Notes under the pieces: model-generated
What the model was told of the DNA's origin: nothing
What the model saw: the letters and a program-made list of their open reading frames with translations, nothing else
The model's database searches: none
NCBI GenBank assembly: GCA_040222855.1
Contig: JAVKCD010000018.1
Span: 1 to 64,000, forward strand
DNA length: 64,000 nucleotides
Reading direction: 5' to 3'
DNA from: Phycisphaeraceae bacterium
GTDB lineage: Bacteria; Planctomycetota; Phycisphaerae; Phycisphaerales; Phycisphaeraceae
Position numbers and translations under genes: made by a program
In this document: one piece after another, positions 55,713-64,000 of the stretch
Position numbering within the stretch: the stretch's first letter is position 1
How the letters are laid out: every line of letters begins with the position of its first letter

Positions 55713-56417
55713 TTAGTGACGGCCTCGGGCACGCGGTCGAGCCCCTGCGGCCTTCGACTCGATCTGATCTTCGGAAACCTCGGAGTACGGGCCGTTGTAG
55801 ACCCACACCTTGATACCGAGGGTACCGTACGTCGTGAGACTCTGGGCAAAGCCATAGTCGATGTTCGCCTGAAGCGTCGAGAGCGGGATCGCACCGAGAC
55901 GGATGTCCTCGGTACGGCTCATCTCGTGACCACCAAGACGCCCGCCAATCTTGATCTTGACGCCCTTGGCACCTGCGTTCATCGCCGCTTCGGCCTTCAT
56001 CTTGATGACACGGCGGAAACCCGCTCGCTTGGCGAGCTGCTCCGCGATGCTCATCGCGACGAGCTGCGCGTTCTTATCAGGGTTGTTCACTTCGATGCAG
56101 TTGATCGATACGTTTCGCCCGGTCAGACCCTGCAACTCAGAGGTCAGCCGCTCGATCTCGGCACCCTTGGGGCCAATGACCAGACCGGGCCGAGCCGTCT
56201 TGATGACGATCTTCAACTCTTCGCGAGTACGCTCAATATGAATGTCACTGACCGCAGCAAAAGGCGGGGTCTGGTTCAGCACACGATCGCAGTACCTGCG
56301 GATCTTCTGGTCTTCGACCAGCAGCTCGCCGTAGAGCGCCTTGGGGGCGTACCAGCGGCTCCGATGGGGCTCGGTGATGCCGACGCGGAAGCCGAATGGA
56401 TGAACTTTTTGTCCCAT
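55713..56417 (-). CDS. rpsC: 30S ribosomal protein S3
   Basis: 234 residues. MGQKVHPFGFRVGITEPHRS, the KH domain (RPGLVIGPKGAEIERLTSEL) and RLGGHEMSRTEDIRLGAIPL. Forms part of the mRNA entry. The C-terminus is short and basic. Confidence 0.98.
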   Translation of the reverse strand: MGQKVHPFGFRVGITEPHRSRWYAPKALYGELLVEDQKIRRYCDRVLNQTPPFAAVSDIHIERTREELKIVIKTARPGLVIGPKGAEIERLTSELQGLTGRNVSINCIEVNNPDKNAQLVAMSIAEQLAKRAGFRRVIKMKAEAAMNAGAKGVKIKIGGRLGGHEMSRTEDIRLGAIPLSTLQANIDYGFAQSLTTYGTLGIKVWVYNGPYSEVSEDQIESKAAGARPRARGRH

Positions 56418-56437
56418 GATTTAGATCTTCCTGTGGC

Positions 56438-56776
56438 TCAGGCCTGGGGCTGCTCGTCGACAGTGACGGTGATGTGGGAGGTACGCTTCAAAATGGCGTG
56501 GGCGCGACCGCGGTCCTTCGGCTGGAAACGCTTCATCGTTGGCCCGCCATCGACCTTCGCAATGGTCACGACCAGACTCCGCGTGTCAGCCTCGGCCGCA
56601 TCGGCATTGGCGATCGCCGCATTCAAAGCCGCTTTGACCATCACCGCCCCACGCTTGGTGGACATGGTGAGCATGGTCAGCGCCTCGTCGATCGGCCGAC
56701 CCTTGATCAGGTCCGTGACAAGCTTCGCCTTCTTGGGGCTGATGCGTGCGCCGCGATGGATGTTGGTGTAGGGCAT
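56438..56776 (-). CDS. rplV: 50S ribosomal protein L22
   Basis: 112 residues from the ATG at 56776; a TTG at 56800 is in frame but less likely. RISPKKAKLVTDLIKGRPID, then VKAALNAAIANADA and RGRAHAILKRTSHITVTV. The loop lines the exit tunnel near macrolide sites. Confidence 0.96.
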   Translation of the reverse strand: MPYTNIHRGARISPKKAKLVTDLIKGRPIDEALTMLTMSTKRGAVMVKAALNAAIANADAAEADTRSLVVTIAKVDGGPTMKRFQPKDRGRAHAILKRTSHITVTVDEQPQA

Positions 56777-56796
56777 CGTAAGGTTCACTCTCTGGA

Positions 56797-57087
56797 TCAA
56801 ACTCGACCCGCCGCACGCTGGGCCTTGGTGCCCGCGGTGTGACTCTTGAAGGTCCGCGTCAGGCTGAACTCGCCGAGCTTATGCCCGACCATATCTTCGG
56901 TCACAAACACCGAGTTGAAGACCTTGCCGTTGTGCACCATGAACGTGTGACCGACAAACTCGGGCACAATGGTGCAGGCGCGGGCCCAGGTCTTGATGGG
57001 CTCGTGCTTGCCCATCTGGGTCTGCTGCTCAACCTTCCGGTAGAGCTTGAAGTCAACGTATGGGCCTTTTTTCAGCGATCGTGCCAT
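56797..57087 (-). CDS. rpsS: 30S ribosomal protein S19
   Basis: 96 residues. [20 protein letters not shown], then [23 protein letters not shown]-like [20 protein letters not shown] and SLTRTF. Pairs with S13 in the head. Standard. Confidence 0.98.
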   Translation of the reverse strand: MARSLKKGPYVDFKLYRKVEQQTQMGKHEPIKTWARACTIVPEFVGHTFMVHNGKVFNSVFVTEDMVGHKLGEFSLTRTFKSHTAGTKAQRAAGRV

Positions 57088-57114
57088 AGGGGTGTTTCTT
57101 TCGCTCGGGGTCGC

Positions 57115-57975
57115 TTACTTGAGCTTCAACTGGCCGTAACGCTTGGACACGCGACGACGCAGGATGCGCTTGTTGGAGTTCTTGCCATGCTTACGAGTCC
57201 GGCCGCCCTTGGACAGCACGCCGGTCTTCGACGCCGGCGGGCGGTTGCCCTTTGACTTGCCGTCACCACCGCCAAGCGGGTGATCGTGGTGGTTGCGGGC
57301 CACACCGCGCGTCTTGGGCCGACGCCCCAGATGTCGGGCACGACCGGCTTTACCAAGTTCAACACGGTTGTGGTCGGTGTTGCCCACCTGACCGATTGTC
57401 GCACGCGCATCAACCGGAACCTGACGGATTTCACCCGACGGCATCACGATCGTCGCCCACGAACCCTCACGGTTGGAGAGTCGGGCATACGTCCCCGCCG
57501 AACGACAGAGCTGGGCGCCACGACCGCGAATCAGTTCAATCGAGTGAATCAGCAGACCCGTTGGGATCTTGCTCAGCGGCATGTTGTTGCCGACCTTCGG
57601 CTCAGCACCCTCATTCGAGGAGATGACCGTGTCGCCATCCTTCAAGCCGATCGGAGCCAGGATGTATCGCTTCTCACCGTCGGCGTACTCAAGCAAAGCA
57701 ATGTTCGCCGAACGATTCGGGTCGTACTCAATCCCCACCACCGTCGCCTGGATGCCGTCCTTGTCGCGACGGGCAAAATCGATCTTGCGGTAACGCTGCT
57801 TATGCCCGCCGCCACGGCACTGCACCGTGATCTTGCCGTGATGGTTACGGCCGCCCTTCTTGGGCTTGGGCGACAGGAGCGACTTCTCTGGCGACTTCTT
57901 GGTCACCTCGGAATAGAGGTTGACCGAAGCATTACGCCGGCCGTTGGTCGTCTTCTTATAGATGCGAATGGCCAT
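57115..57975 (-). CDS. rplB: 50S ribosomal protein L2
   Basis: 286 residues. KPKKGGRNHHGKITVQCRGG, YDPNRSANIALLEYADGEKR, NHPLGGGDGK-type motif here as HHDHPLGGGDGKSKGNRPP, with the peptidyl-transferase-associated His. Central to subunit joining and peptidyl transfer. Standard length. Confidence 0.98.
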   Translation of the reverse strand: MAIRIYKKTTNGRRNASVNLYSEVTKKSPEKSLLSPKPKKGGRNHHGKITVQCRGGGHKQRYRKIDFARRDKDGIQATVVGIEYDPNRSANIALLEYADGEKRYILAPIGLKDGDTVISSNEGAEPKVGNNMPLSKIPTGLLIHSIELIRGRGAQLCRSAGTYARLSNREGSWATIVMPSGEIRQVPVDARATIGQVGNTDHNRVELGKAGRARHLGRRPKTRGVARNHHDHPLGGGDGKSKGNRPPASKTGVLSKGGRTRKHGKNSNKRILRRRVSKRYGQLKLK

Positions 57976-58015
57976 GGTGTTCTCTCAGCCAAGCGTGCCG
58001 ATGCCCCGAAGGGAA

Positions 58016-58297
58016 TCAGAACAACTCGATGCGCTGACCTTCCTCGACCTGGACGGTCGCTCGCTTCCAGTCGGGACGCTTGGTGTATCCGTGCCGCGTC
58101 CTGCGGATGTCGCCCTTGCGGATCTGCGTTGCGACCCTCACCACCTTGACATCAAACAGGCTCTCGATCGCCTTCTTGATCTCCGGCTTACGGGCATCAC
58201 GGGCAACCTCAAAGGTGTACCGGTTACGCTCGTTGCTCTCCCAACTGGTCTTCTCAGTGACAAGCGGACGCTTGACGATGTGAATGGGATCACGCAT
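58016..58297 (-). CDS. rplW: 50S ribosomal protein L23
   Basis: 93 residues from the ATG at 58297, which overlaps the end of rplD by 8 nt. MRDPIHIVKRPLVTEKTSWE, FEVARDARKPEIKKAIESLF. Docks SRP and trigger factor at the tunnel exit. The longer in-frame start lies inside rplD. Confidence 0.95.
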   Translation of the reverse strand: MRDPIHIVKRPLVTEKTSWESNERNRYTFEVARDARKPEIKKAIESLFDVKVVRVATQIRKGDIRRTRHGYTKRPDWKRATVQVEEGQRIELF

Positions 58298-58955
58298 CGG
58301 TGGCACCCTCCGACTGCTGGGCGACGAGCTGGGTCTTGACCCGCTCAAGATAGTTCACGAACGCGTCCTTCTCCGCCACCAAATAACGGTGTGTAAGAAG
58401 GTCAAACACGTTGAGACGATCAATGTGAGTCAGGCTGACCGACGGCAGGTTCCGGGCCGACCGAGCACCCGGGCCGGTCGTCGAAGCCATCGCCACCAGG
58501 CAGGAACGATCGATCTTCATCGCCTCCAGCATCCCCGCAAACGCCTTGGTCGAGGGCTTGTCGAAGTCGAGCTTGTCGACCAGACGGATCTCGCCATCGA
58601 TGGCCTTGGCCAGGATCGCGTTGCGGTTCGCCAGGCGACGCATCTTGACCGGCATGCCCTGACGCCACGACTTCGGCGACTTCGCCTTCGAGTGACCGCC
58701 ACCCTTGAACAGGTTGGCTCGCACGGCACCGTGGCGGGCGTTGCCCGTCCCCTTCTGCTTGTAAATCTTTCGCGTGGAACCCTCGACCTGGCTGCGACCC
58801 TTGGTCGCCGACGTGCCCAGCCGCTTGTTCGCATGAATCCGCACATACGCCTGCTTGAGCAGGTCATGCCGGAGTTCACCACCCAGCAATGCCTCGTCCA
58901 CCTTGACGGTGCCGAGTGATTCGCCGGTCTGGGAGAGAACTGGTAGTTCGATCAT
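58290..58955 (-). CDS. rplD: 50S ribosomal protein L4
   Basis: 221 residues. The tunnel loop has TRKIYKQKGTGNARHGAVRA and NLFKGGGHSKAKSPKSWRQG. The C-terminal globular part has NAILAKAIDGEIRLVDKLDF. In E. coli L4 represses its own operon through the S10 leader; no such leader was demonstrated here. Confidence 0.97.
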   Translation of the reverse strand: MIELPVLSQTGESLGTVKVDEALLGGELRHDLLKQAYVRIHANKRLGTSATKGRSQVEGSTRKIYKQKGTGNARHGAVRANLFKGGGHSKAKSPKSWRQGMPVKMRRLANRNAILAKAIDGEIRLVDKLDFDKPSTKAFAGMLEAMKIDRSCLVAMASTTGPGARSARNLPSVSLTHIDRLNVFDLLTHRYLVAEKDAFVNYLERVKTQLVAQQSEGATDA

Positions 58956-59088
58956 GGCTTTACCTCGCGGTCCCTTGAACGCCCCTTAGGCGTGGGTCCT
59001 GTTCGCCGGGACTTATGCCGAAAAACTCGGCTGCCGGACTCGGCCTCTATCACTCGGCTTGTCGCCGAAACGTAGTATCCACCTGGAC
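58956..59088 (-). other. Structured 133-nt gap between rplC and rplD
   Basis: Unusually long for this operon. The minus strand has three copies of GCCGAG and inverted repeats including TTCGGC-GACAA-GCCGA and CGCC-TAAG-GGCG. No promoter pair or T-run terminator was seen. It might be a regulatory leader or an internal processing site. Confidence 0.4.
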
Positions 59089-59763
59089 TTACGCCTCGAG
59101 CTGCTTGGCCTTCCGCTTAAACAGCCGCTTGGCCTCGCGAACCATCAGCAGACCCGACTTCGGGCCCGGCACAGGTCCCTTGACCAGCAGCAGATTACGC
59201 TCCTTGTCAATGCCAATCACGGGCAGGCTACGCACCGTCACCCGTTCATTCCCCATCCGCCCGGCCATCCGGATGCCCTTCTTGGGCTTACCCGTGCCGA
59301 GGTTACTCGACCGGCCACCGATCGAACCCGGCGAACGATGCTTACGCTCCACGCCGTGACTCGCCTCTTGGCCACGGAATCGGTGACGCTTCATCACACC
59401 CGCCGTGCCCTTACCCTTCGAGGTGCCGATCACATCGACAAACTTAATCGCCTCAAACGCCTCAACGGTCACCGACTCACCCAACTCAACACCCTCAACA
59501 GGGCCGTCAAACCGGACTTCACGGTGAAAACGCATCGGGCCTGAACCGGCATTCGCGTCGTGCCCGATCATCGGGATCGTCGAACGCCGGGGACGAAGGT
59601 CTTCAAAAGCAAGCTGAACGGCCGCGTAGCCGTCCACTTCTTCCGTCTTGATCTGGCTGATCAGGCATGGCCCCGCCTCGATCACGGTGACAGGGACGTT
59701 CCGTCCCTCCCCGTCGTAGTACCGGGTCATGCCGACTTTTCTGCCAAGGATTGCTGTGGGCAT
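59089..59763 (-). CDS. rplC: 50S ribosomal protein L3
   Basis: 224 residues. ILGRKVGMTRYYDGEGRNVP, KGKGTAGVMKRHRFRGQEAS, HRSPGSIGGRSS and KGIRMAGRMGNERVTVRSLP. Reaches the peptidyl transferase centre. Standard. Confidence 0.98.
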   Translation of the reverse strand: MPTAILGRKVGMTRYYDGEGRNVPVTVIEAGPCLISQIKTEEVDGYAAVQLAFEDLRPRRSTIPMIGHDANAGSGPMRFHREVRFDGPVEGVELGESVTVEAFEAIKFVDVIGTSKGKGTAGVMKRHRFRGQEASHGVERKHRSPGSIGGRSSNLGTGKPKKGIRMAGRMGNERVTVRSLPVIGIDKERNLLLVKGPVPGPKSGLLMVREAKRLFKRKAKQLEA

Positions 59764-59875
59764 CGTGTCAACCTCTCAGGGAGCTCTTTCGAGCGGGTCT
59801 TGGCCAAAGCCAGAGGACCATGCCCTGTTTGATTGCCTCGTGGTCAAACCACAAGACGGTTTATGGCTTCAAGGC
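59764..59875 (-). other. Structured 112-nt gap between rpsJ and rplC
   Basis: On the minus strand CTTGTGGT pairs with ACCACGAG over TTG (about 59845-59863) and GAGCTC-TTTC-GAGC forms a second hairpin. There is no T-run. It could be an mRNA structure controlling rplC translation. Confidence 0.4.
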
Positions 59876-60184
59876 TCAGGCCTTGATCTTGACGAACACG
59901 CCGGCGGGAACAACCAACCGGTTCAGAGCCTCGACCGTGCGAGCGTTCGGCTCGCTGATGTCGATGATCCGCTTGTGCGTGCGGATCTCAAACTGCTCGC
60001 GGCTCTTCTTATCAATATGAGGGCCACGGAGCACGGTGTATCGCTCGATCCGCGTCGGCAGCGGGACTGGCCCGGCAACCCTCGCGTTGGTCCGCTTGGC
60101 GTGGTCAACGATCTCCCGGGCCGAGGCGTCCAGGGCCTGGTGGTCGTAGGCTTCCATGCGAATTCGGATCTTACCAGCGGTCAT
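59876..60184 (-). CDS. rpsJ: 30S ribosomal protein S10
   Basis: 102 residues from the ATG at 60184 with GGAG 7 nt upstream. [61 protein letters not shown]10 also joins antitermination as NusE. First gene of the supercluster. Confidence 0.98.
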   Translation of the reverse strand: MTAGKIRIRMEAYDHQALDASAREIVDHAKRTNARVAGPVPLPTRIERYTVLRGPHIDKKSREQFEIRTHKRIIDISEPNARTVEALNRLVVPAGVFVKIKA

Positions 60185-60232
60185 GATCACTCCAACATCT
60201 GCGAAAACACCTCACGATGAGGCGAGCCGCAC

Positions 60233-60260
60233 AGTGTAGCCCCGGCAGAAAGGCTGTCAA
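60233..60260 (-). promoter_or_regulatory. Sigma70-like promoter of the S10-spc-alpha supercluster
   Basis: On the minus strand TTGACA (60255-60260, perfect -35) is followed after 16 nt by TACACT (60233-60238, four of six -10 matches). It lies about 49 nt before the rpsJ start codon. Confidence 0.75.
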
Positions 60261-60310
60261 CTTCTAGGCTCCGCATCCCCAACCCCTCAACACACCCACA
60301 CGACCCCACC

Positions 60311-60712
60311 TCAGGCCGACCGCGTCGCCTCGTCCAGCACGTGCTCCTCGACGTAGATCGGCACCTCCGTCGCCACCCCGATCGCCAAAGCATCACTCGG
60401 CCGCGAATCCACATCCACCGCCCGTTCGCCCTGCCGTAAGTTCAGGCGAGCAAAGTACGTACCCTCTTTCAGGTCATTGATCGTCACCGACTCCACCGTG
60501 CTCCCGGTCGCCTCAATCACCGCCGCCAGCAACTCATGCGTCTGAGGCCGAGGCGGCAAAGCCCCCATCAGCCGCCGCTCGATCGCCCGAGCCTCCGCCA
60601 ACCCGATCAGGATCGCGAACACCCGCAGACCATCGACCTCCCGCAGTTCCACGATATGCGTGTCCGCCGTCTCGCGGATCAGGATTTTCGAGAGCTCCAT
60701 CCGAACCGCCAT
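60311..60712 (-). CDS. Bifunctional nuclease-family protein (DUF151)
   Basis: 133 residues from the ATG at 60712 (AAGGG upstream). EARAIERRLMGALPPRPQTHELL, VESVTINDLKEGTYFARLNL and DSRPSDALAIGVATEVPIYV are DUF151 signatures, known from proteins with RNase and DNase activity. Cytosolic. It stands between rpsJ and the methyltransferase gene and is separated from the ribosomal promoter by a short gap. Confidence 0.9.
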   Translation of the reverse strand: MAVRMELSKILIRETADTHIVELREVDGLRVFAILIGLAEARAIERRLMGALPPRPQTHELLAAVIEATGSTVESVTINDLKEGTYFARLNLRQGERAVDVDSRPSDALAIGVATEVPIYVEEHVLDEATRSA

Positions 60713-60812
60713 CGAGCCATATCCCTTCAATACTCATCACCCCACCCAAGTATATCGCTCGAGTCCCGCTGGATCGCCGCTTCGCAAAAAACTCAATCCA
60801 GCCACCCCACCA

Positions 60813-62159
60813 TCAGCCCGCAAGAACCAGCCGGGCGTGGAACCCGCCATCCTGATACGTCGCCCCCGACCCCTCCGGCAGCGTCAACGCCTGGCTAACG
60901 ATCGAAACCGCCCTCTTGCGCACCACCCGCTGAATCAACACCTCATTCTCCTCGGGCTCCAAGCTGCACGTGCTGTAAACCACCGCCCCGCCCGGCTGAC
61001 ACAAGTCCAGCGCCCGCAGCAGCAATCGTTGCTGCAACCCCCGCAGGTCCTCCACCGTCTTCTGCGTGAACCGGTACCGAGCCTCAAGACGCCGGGCCAA
61101 CACCGCCGTATTCGAGCACGGCACATCCGCCAGCACCAGATCAAACCGCTGCCCCTCCAGCGCCCGATCATCCACCACCCGCAGCCGATCACGCTTCGCC
61201 GCCAGCGTCATCAGCGACTCCCGCCGCTGTTGATGGGGCTCATACGCCCAAACCTCCGCCCCGGGGTGCACCCCCAGCGCCTGCAGCGACTTAGTCCCCC
61301 GACCGGCACACAGGTCCAGCACTCGTCTGGGGTTCAGGTCAGACGTCCCCGCCACCGCCTTAGCCGCAGCCGGGTCCTGCACCCGCCACCCCGGATGCTC
61401 AGACAGCACACTCCCCAACGCCGACATCGCCCCCGTCCACACCACAAACCCCCCCAGCCGATGCGGGGTCATCCACTCACGCCCCTCCGCCTCACCTCCC
61501 GGAACCGCCACAATCGTTGGCGGAATCTCAAGACTCTGCCACAACAGCCGCTCCACAACATCCCCATGGTGCTTACGCCACCGATGCACCAAATCTCGCC
61601 GCAGACTAAAGGCCGCCGACGCATGACCCACCGCATCCTCAGTAGGCTCAGGCAGCACCGGCCACGGACTCAGCAACGCCTTGCCTCGCCCGATCGGCAC
61701 ATGCCGCGCACTCAAGACCGCTTCATCAACCACCTCCGCCTGCTCCCGCCAGGCCGACACCTTCCTCAGCACCGCATTCGCTAACCCCGCCGCACCCGGC
61801 CGGATCAGCTTCTTCGCGATATCGACATACGCCATCACCACTGCGGGCCGTGGCGTCCCATCCTGAAACACCAACTCAAAAGCGCCCGCCAGCAACAACG
61901 CCCTCATCAACGGCTCGAGCTTGAACAGCGGCTTGCTGCACACAGGCTCCAGAAGCGCCTCCAGCGTCAACCACCGCCGCACCACACCCTGCCGCAGCGC
62001 ATGACCTGTACCACTCGATACACCCTCCGAAACCGCCCCTGACCCCGGATGAAGATCAGGAAAATCCTCCGCTAGCCCCGCCAGCAACCTGATCACCGCG
62101 ATACGCGACCGATCCCGCGACCCAACACGCTCAAGCGTTGATAGCTCAACCACCGGCAC
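60813..62159 (-). CDS. rsmB: RsmB-type rRNA (cytosine-5) methyltransferase
   Basis: 448 residues. An N-terminal NusB-like helical domain (about 1-150) and a SAM domain with VLDLCAGRGTKSLQALG, ADVPCSNTAVLARR (motif IV Pro-Cys) and VYSTCSLEPEENE (motif VI Cys). Probably m5C967 of 16S rRNA by the RsmB layout. The start is uncertain: a GTG at 62159 or 62153 overlapping the upstream stop by 14 or 8 nt is preferred over one at 62201. Confidence 0.87.
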   Translation of the reverse strand: MPVVELSTLERVGSRDRSRIAVIRLLAGLAEDFPDLHPGSGAVSEGVSSGTGHALRQGVVRRWLTLEALLEPVCSKPLFKLEPLMRALLLAGAFELVFQDGTPRPAVVMAYVDIAKKLIRPGAAGLANAVLRKVSAWREQAEVVDEAVLSARHVPIGRGKALLSPWPVLPEPTEDAVGHASAAFSLRRDLVHRWRKHHGDVVERLLWQSLEIPPTIVAVPGGEAEGREWMTPHRLGGFVVWTGAMSALGSVLSEHPGWRVQDPAAAKAVAGTSDLNPRRVLDLCAGRGTKSLQALGVHPGAEVWAYEPHQQRRESLMTLAAKRDRLRVVDDRALEGQRFDLVLADVPCSNTAVLARRLEARYRFTQKTVEDLRGLQQRLLLRALDLCQPGGAVVYSTCSLEPEENEVLIQRVVRKRAVSIVSQALTLPEGSGATYQDGGFHARLVLAG

Positions 62160-63858
62160 GCTGCGTCGAAGTTGACTCGGAAGAAGTCGGCTCGAGTCCA
62201 AGAGCCTTACGCACCTCGTCGAGAAGCTGATCCACTTTAAACGGCTTGAACATCACCGAAGCCAACCCCTCCTGACTCGCCCGCACAATCGAATGATGTG
62301 GGTCATATCCAAACCCCGTCATCAACACCACCGGCAACCCATCACGCGACCGCTGCGCCGCCGCGAAAATCTCATACCCATTGCGATAAGGCATCCGGAT
62401 ATCCGACACCACCAGGTCGTACTGATCCTGCTCGAGCCGGCAACACGCCTCGTAACCATCCTTGCAGATCTCAACAGAACACCCCTGCCGAACCAGGATG
62501 TCGCGGATCGTCTCGCGAATATTCCGCTCGTCGTCAGCGACAAGAATCTTCCGCCCCGCAAAACGAGGGTCCACTTCGACATGCTTCCCATCACCCGAAC
62601 CCAGCACCACACCAGGCCCCGCCGCCGCCTGCTTGATCGAATCACGCATCGACTGCACGTGCTCGATGATGCGACCTAGCCGCTCACGCATCGTGTCGTC
62701 GCCGATGTACTCCTCCATCAGCGTCTGCGCCTCGGTCACCACATCATTCAGAGGAGCCGTCAGACCCTGCACCACCGAGTCCGTCACCAGACCCGACGTG
62801 TTGCACCGCTCAATCAGCAGCAGGTCCAGCATGTGCAGCGCCTGCGCAATCGGACGAGCAAAAATCTCCGCAAACTGCCGGTCATCCTCCGTAAATGCCC
62901 CCACCGTCTCTGACTCGACGTTGTACACCCCGATCACCCGGTCATCGAGCATCAACGGGACCGTCAGCGAACTCTTCGAGTGCTCCAGACCCACCACATA
63001 CCGCGGGTCCTTCTCCGTGTCGTGACAGATGTACGACCGGCCCGTCGCCGCCACAAAACCCGAAATCCCATTGCCCTCAGGCTGGGCGTACAGATCAATC
63101 TCCAACGCATCAGGCGGCAAACCCTCCGCGATCACCACCTCCAGCTTGTTCGACCGACGATCCAGCAAACGAATCGCGAAATGATCAAAGTGCATCAAGT
63201 CCTTCGAGTACTTGATGATCTTCTCCTGCAGCAGCTTGAGTCGCTCCGAAGGCGACAGCTTCGTCACCGCCTCACGATCGATCCGCGACAACTCTCGACC
63301 CGACGCGTCGATCGCGTCAATCTTGCTCTGGATCCGCCGACCCGAGGTCGCGTCCCACACCACCCCGACCACCTGACGGATATGACCCTCTTCATCCGGC
63401 ACGCCCGAGCAGATCATCTCGAAGTACTGCTCGCCGACCTGAAACGTGAACTTCTTCGACCGCGGCTGCACCGCATCCGCCACCGGCGAACTCTGCGCCG
63501 TGAAAATCGTCAACGCCTGCAAACCGATCCGCTTCGCCTGCTCGAACACATCAGGGCGAAACGTCCGCATCTTCCGATTGCACCACGAACTCCGACCCTG
63601 GCGATCAACAACCAACACCCCCTCACCAATCGTGTTGAGCACCAGCGACGCACGATCCTCAACCAACGCCCGCTCCAACGGCAGAAAATCACCCACCGCC
63701 GCAAACACCGCGTCGTACTGACCGGTCTTGAGCGCGTCAATCGCATCCGTCACATCATCAATCCGATGAATGTCCAGCGACTCACCAAGATTGGCCAGCG
63801 CCGGCTCTTCGATCGAAAGGCCGTCACCAAGGACCAGAATTCTGGGACGCTCACTCAT
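62146..63858 (-). CDS. PAS-GAF-REC signalling protein without a kinase core
   Basis: 570 residues from the ATG at 63858. The N-terminal 60 residues look like a REC fold lacking the phospho-acceptor Asp (DAVFAAVGDF). A PAS domain (about 65-180), a GAF domain (about 210-350, with SLTVPLMLDDRVIGVYNVES) and a helical DHp-like segment follow (QGLTAPLNDVVTEAQ, no phospho-His and no ATPase domain). The C-terminal REC (about 445-570) is intact: DDERN, VVSDIRMP, LMTGFG and FKPFK. It probably receives phosphate from a separate kinase. Cytosolic. Confidence 0.82.
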   Translation of the reverse strand: MSERPRILVLGDGLSIEEPALANLGESLDIHRIDDVTDAIDALKTGQYDAVFAAVGDFLPLERALVEDRASLVLNTIGEGVLVVDRQGRSSWCNRKMRTFRPDVFEQAKRIGLQALTIFTAQSSPVADAVQPRSKKFTFQVGEQYFEMICSGVPDEEGHIRQVVGVVWDATSGRRIQSKIDAIDASGRELSRIDREAVTKLSPSERLKLLQEKIIKYSKDLMHFDHFAIRLLDRRSNKLEVVIAEGLPPDALEIDLYAQPEGNGISGFVAATGRSYICHDTEKDPRYVVGLEHSKSSLTVPLMLDDRVIGVYNVESETVGAFTEDDRQFAEIFARPIAQALHMLDLLLIERCNTSGLVTDSVVQGLTAPLNDVVTEAQTLMEEYIGDDTMRERLGRIIEHVQSMRDSIKQAAAGPGVVLGSGDGKHVEVDPRFAGRKILVADDERNIRETIRDILVRQGCSVEICKDGYEACCRLEQDQYDLVVSDIRMPYRNGYEIFAAAQRSRDGLPVVLMTGFGYDPHHSIVRASQEGLASVMFKPFKVDQLLDEVRKALGLEPTSSESTSTQRAGG

Positions 63859-64000
63859 AGACAGCAGGCTCGCAGGCGGGGACAACCCAAAGTCTAGCCC
63901 CAGTTCGCCCAGAGAAAAGCGAGAAACCACTTTCCTCACAAGGAAATCGACTTAAACCCGCCTGTCAATCACTCGGTCAGCCAGTCCCCGCAACGCCCCC
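63859..64000. other. 142-bp region at window end
   Basis: Upstream flank of the signalling gene, with no gene start or RNA recognised. A longer in-frame start at 63939 exists but adds residues before the folded part. Confidence 0.4.

Noticed and set aside
59824-59835. TGTTTGATTG between rpsJ and rplC as a third copy of the dispersed repeat
   Set aside because: Only about eight bases match and the CGTCGTTC block is absent at the expected spacing.

Overview
The window looks like a chromosomal segment of a planctomycete, most likely of the class Phycisphaerae. The reasons are inference from gene content: high GC; two secreted proteins with paired dockerin-type loops and a C-terminal PEP anchor followed by arginines; a type IV pilin-like protein with an H-X9-DG tail; a ThiF-like E1 enzyme beside DinB-like proteins; and a large ribosomal operon with a non-enterobacterial composition. 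Coding density is high. I saw no prophage, insertion sequence, CRISPR array or rRNA operon.

Layout. 1-5.3 kb: the 3' part of a large repeat adhesin-like protein, an MlaE-type permease, tRNA-His, and a metzincin-like secreted protease with six calcium-loop repeats. 5.3-9.2 kb: two lipoproteins, a YfgM-like TPR protein, an RluA pseudouridine synthase and a pilin-like protein. 9.2-15.9 kb: hsp20-lon-cobalamin adenosyltransferase, folE2, and the hflK-hflC pair. 16-25.8 kb: an MFS-PlsC fusion, a sugar isomerase-like protein, NfeD, a chemoreceptor facing a FliN-like protein, trpE, and an unassigned membrane P-loop NTPase. 26-30.5 kb: an outer-membrane porin, then a four-gene unit of E1-like, DinB, DinB and cysteine desulfurase. 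30.5-31.4 kb: rpsL-rpsG. 31.5-38.6 kb: surface polysaccharide glycosyltransferases, with pyrB and gmk at the head of one unit that also holds a catalytically degenerate GmhB-like phosphatase. 38.8-44.3 kb: a DUF1963 protein, a lipoprotein carrying a repeat element in frame, holA, mgtE and a sulfotransferase. 44.4-60.2 kb: the complete S10-spc-alpha supercluster on the minus strand, from rpsJ to rplQ. 60.3-63.9 kb: a DUF151 nuclease, an RsmB-type methyltransferase and a PAS-GAF-REC signalling protein.

How the genes work together. The ribosomal cluster runs rpsJ, rplC, rplD, rplW, rplB, rpsS, rplV, rpsC, rplP, rpmC, rpsQ, rplN, rplX, rplE, rpsN, rpsH, rplF, rplR, rpsE, rplO, secY, map, infA, rpmJ, rpsM, rpsK, rpoA, rplQ. 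It has a good sigma70-like promoter before rpsJ and terminators after rpoA and after rplQ. rpmD, adk and rpsD are not in their usual places. Hsp20, Lon and HflKC form a protein quality-control neighbourhood. The glycosyltransferases probably build a lipopolysaccharide-like outer layer.

The least explained items are: the inactive GmhB-like membrane protein; the E1/DinB/DinB/NifS operon; a short intergenic repeat that also occurs in frame inside a lipoprotein gene; a family of intergenic hairpins with the shared head CCGGGTGCCAC; and matching acidic tails on ribosomal proteins S5 and L17. All product names rest on reading motifs by eye; no database search was possible.
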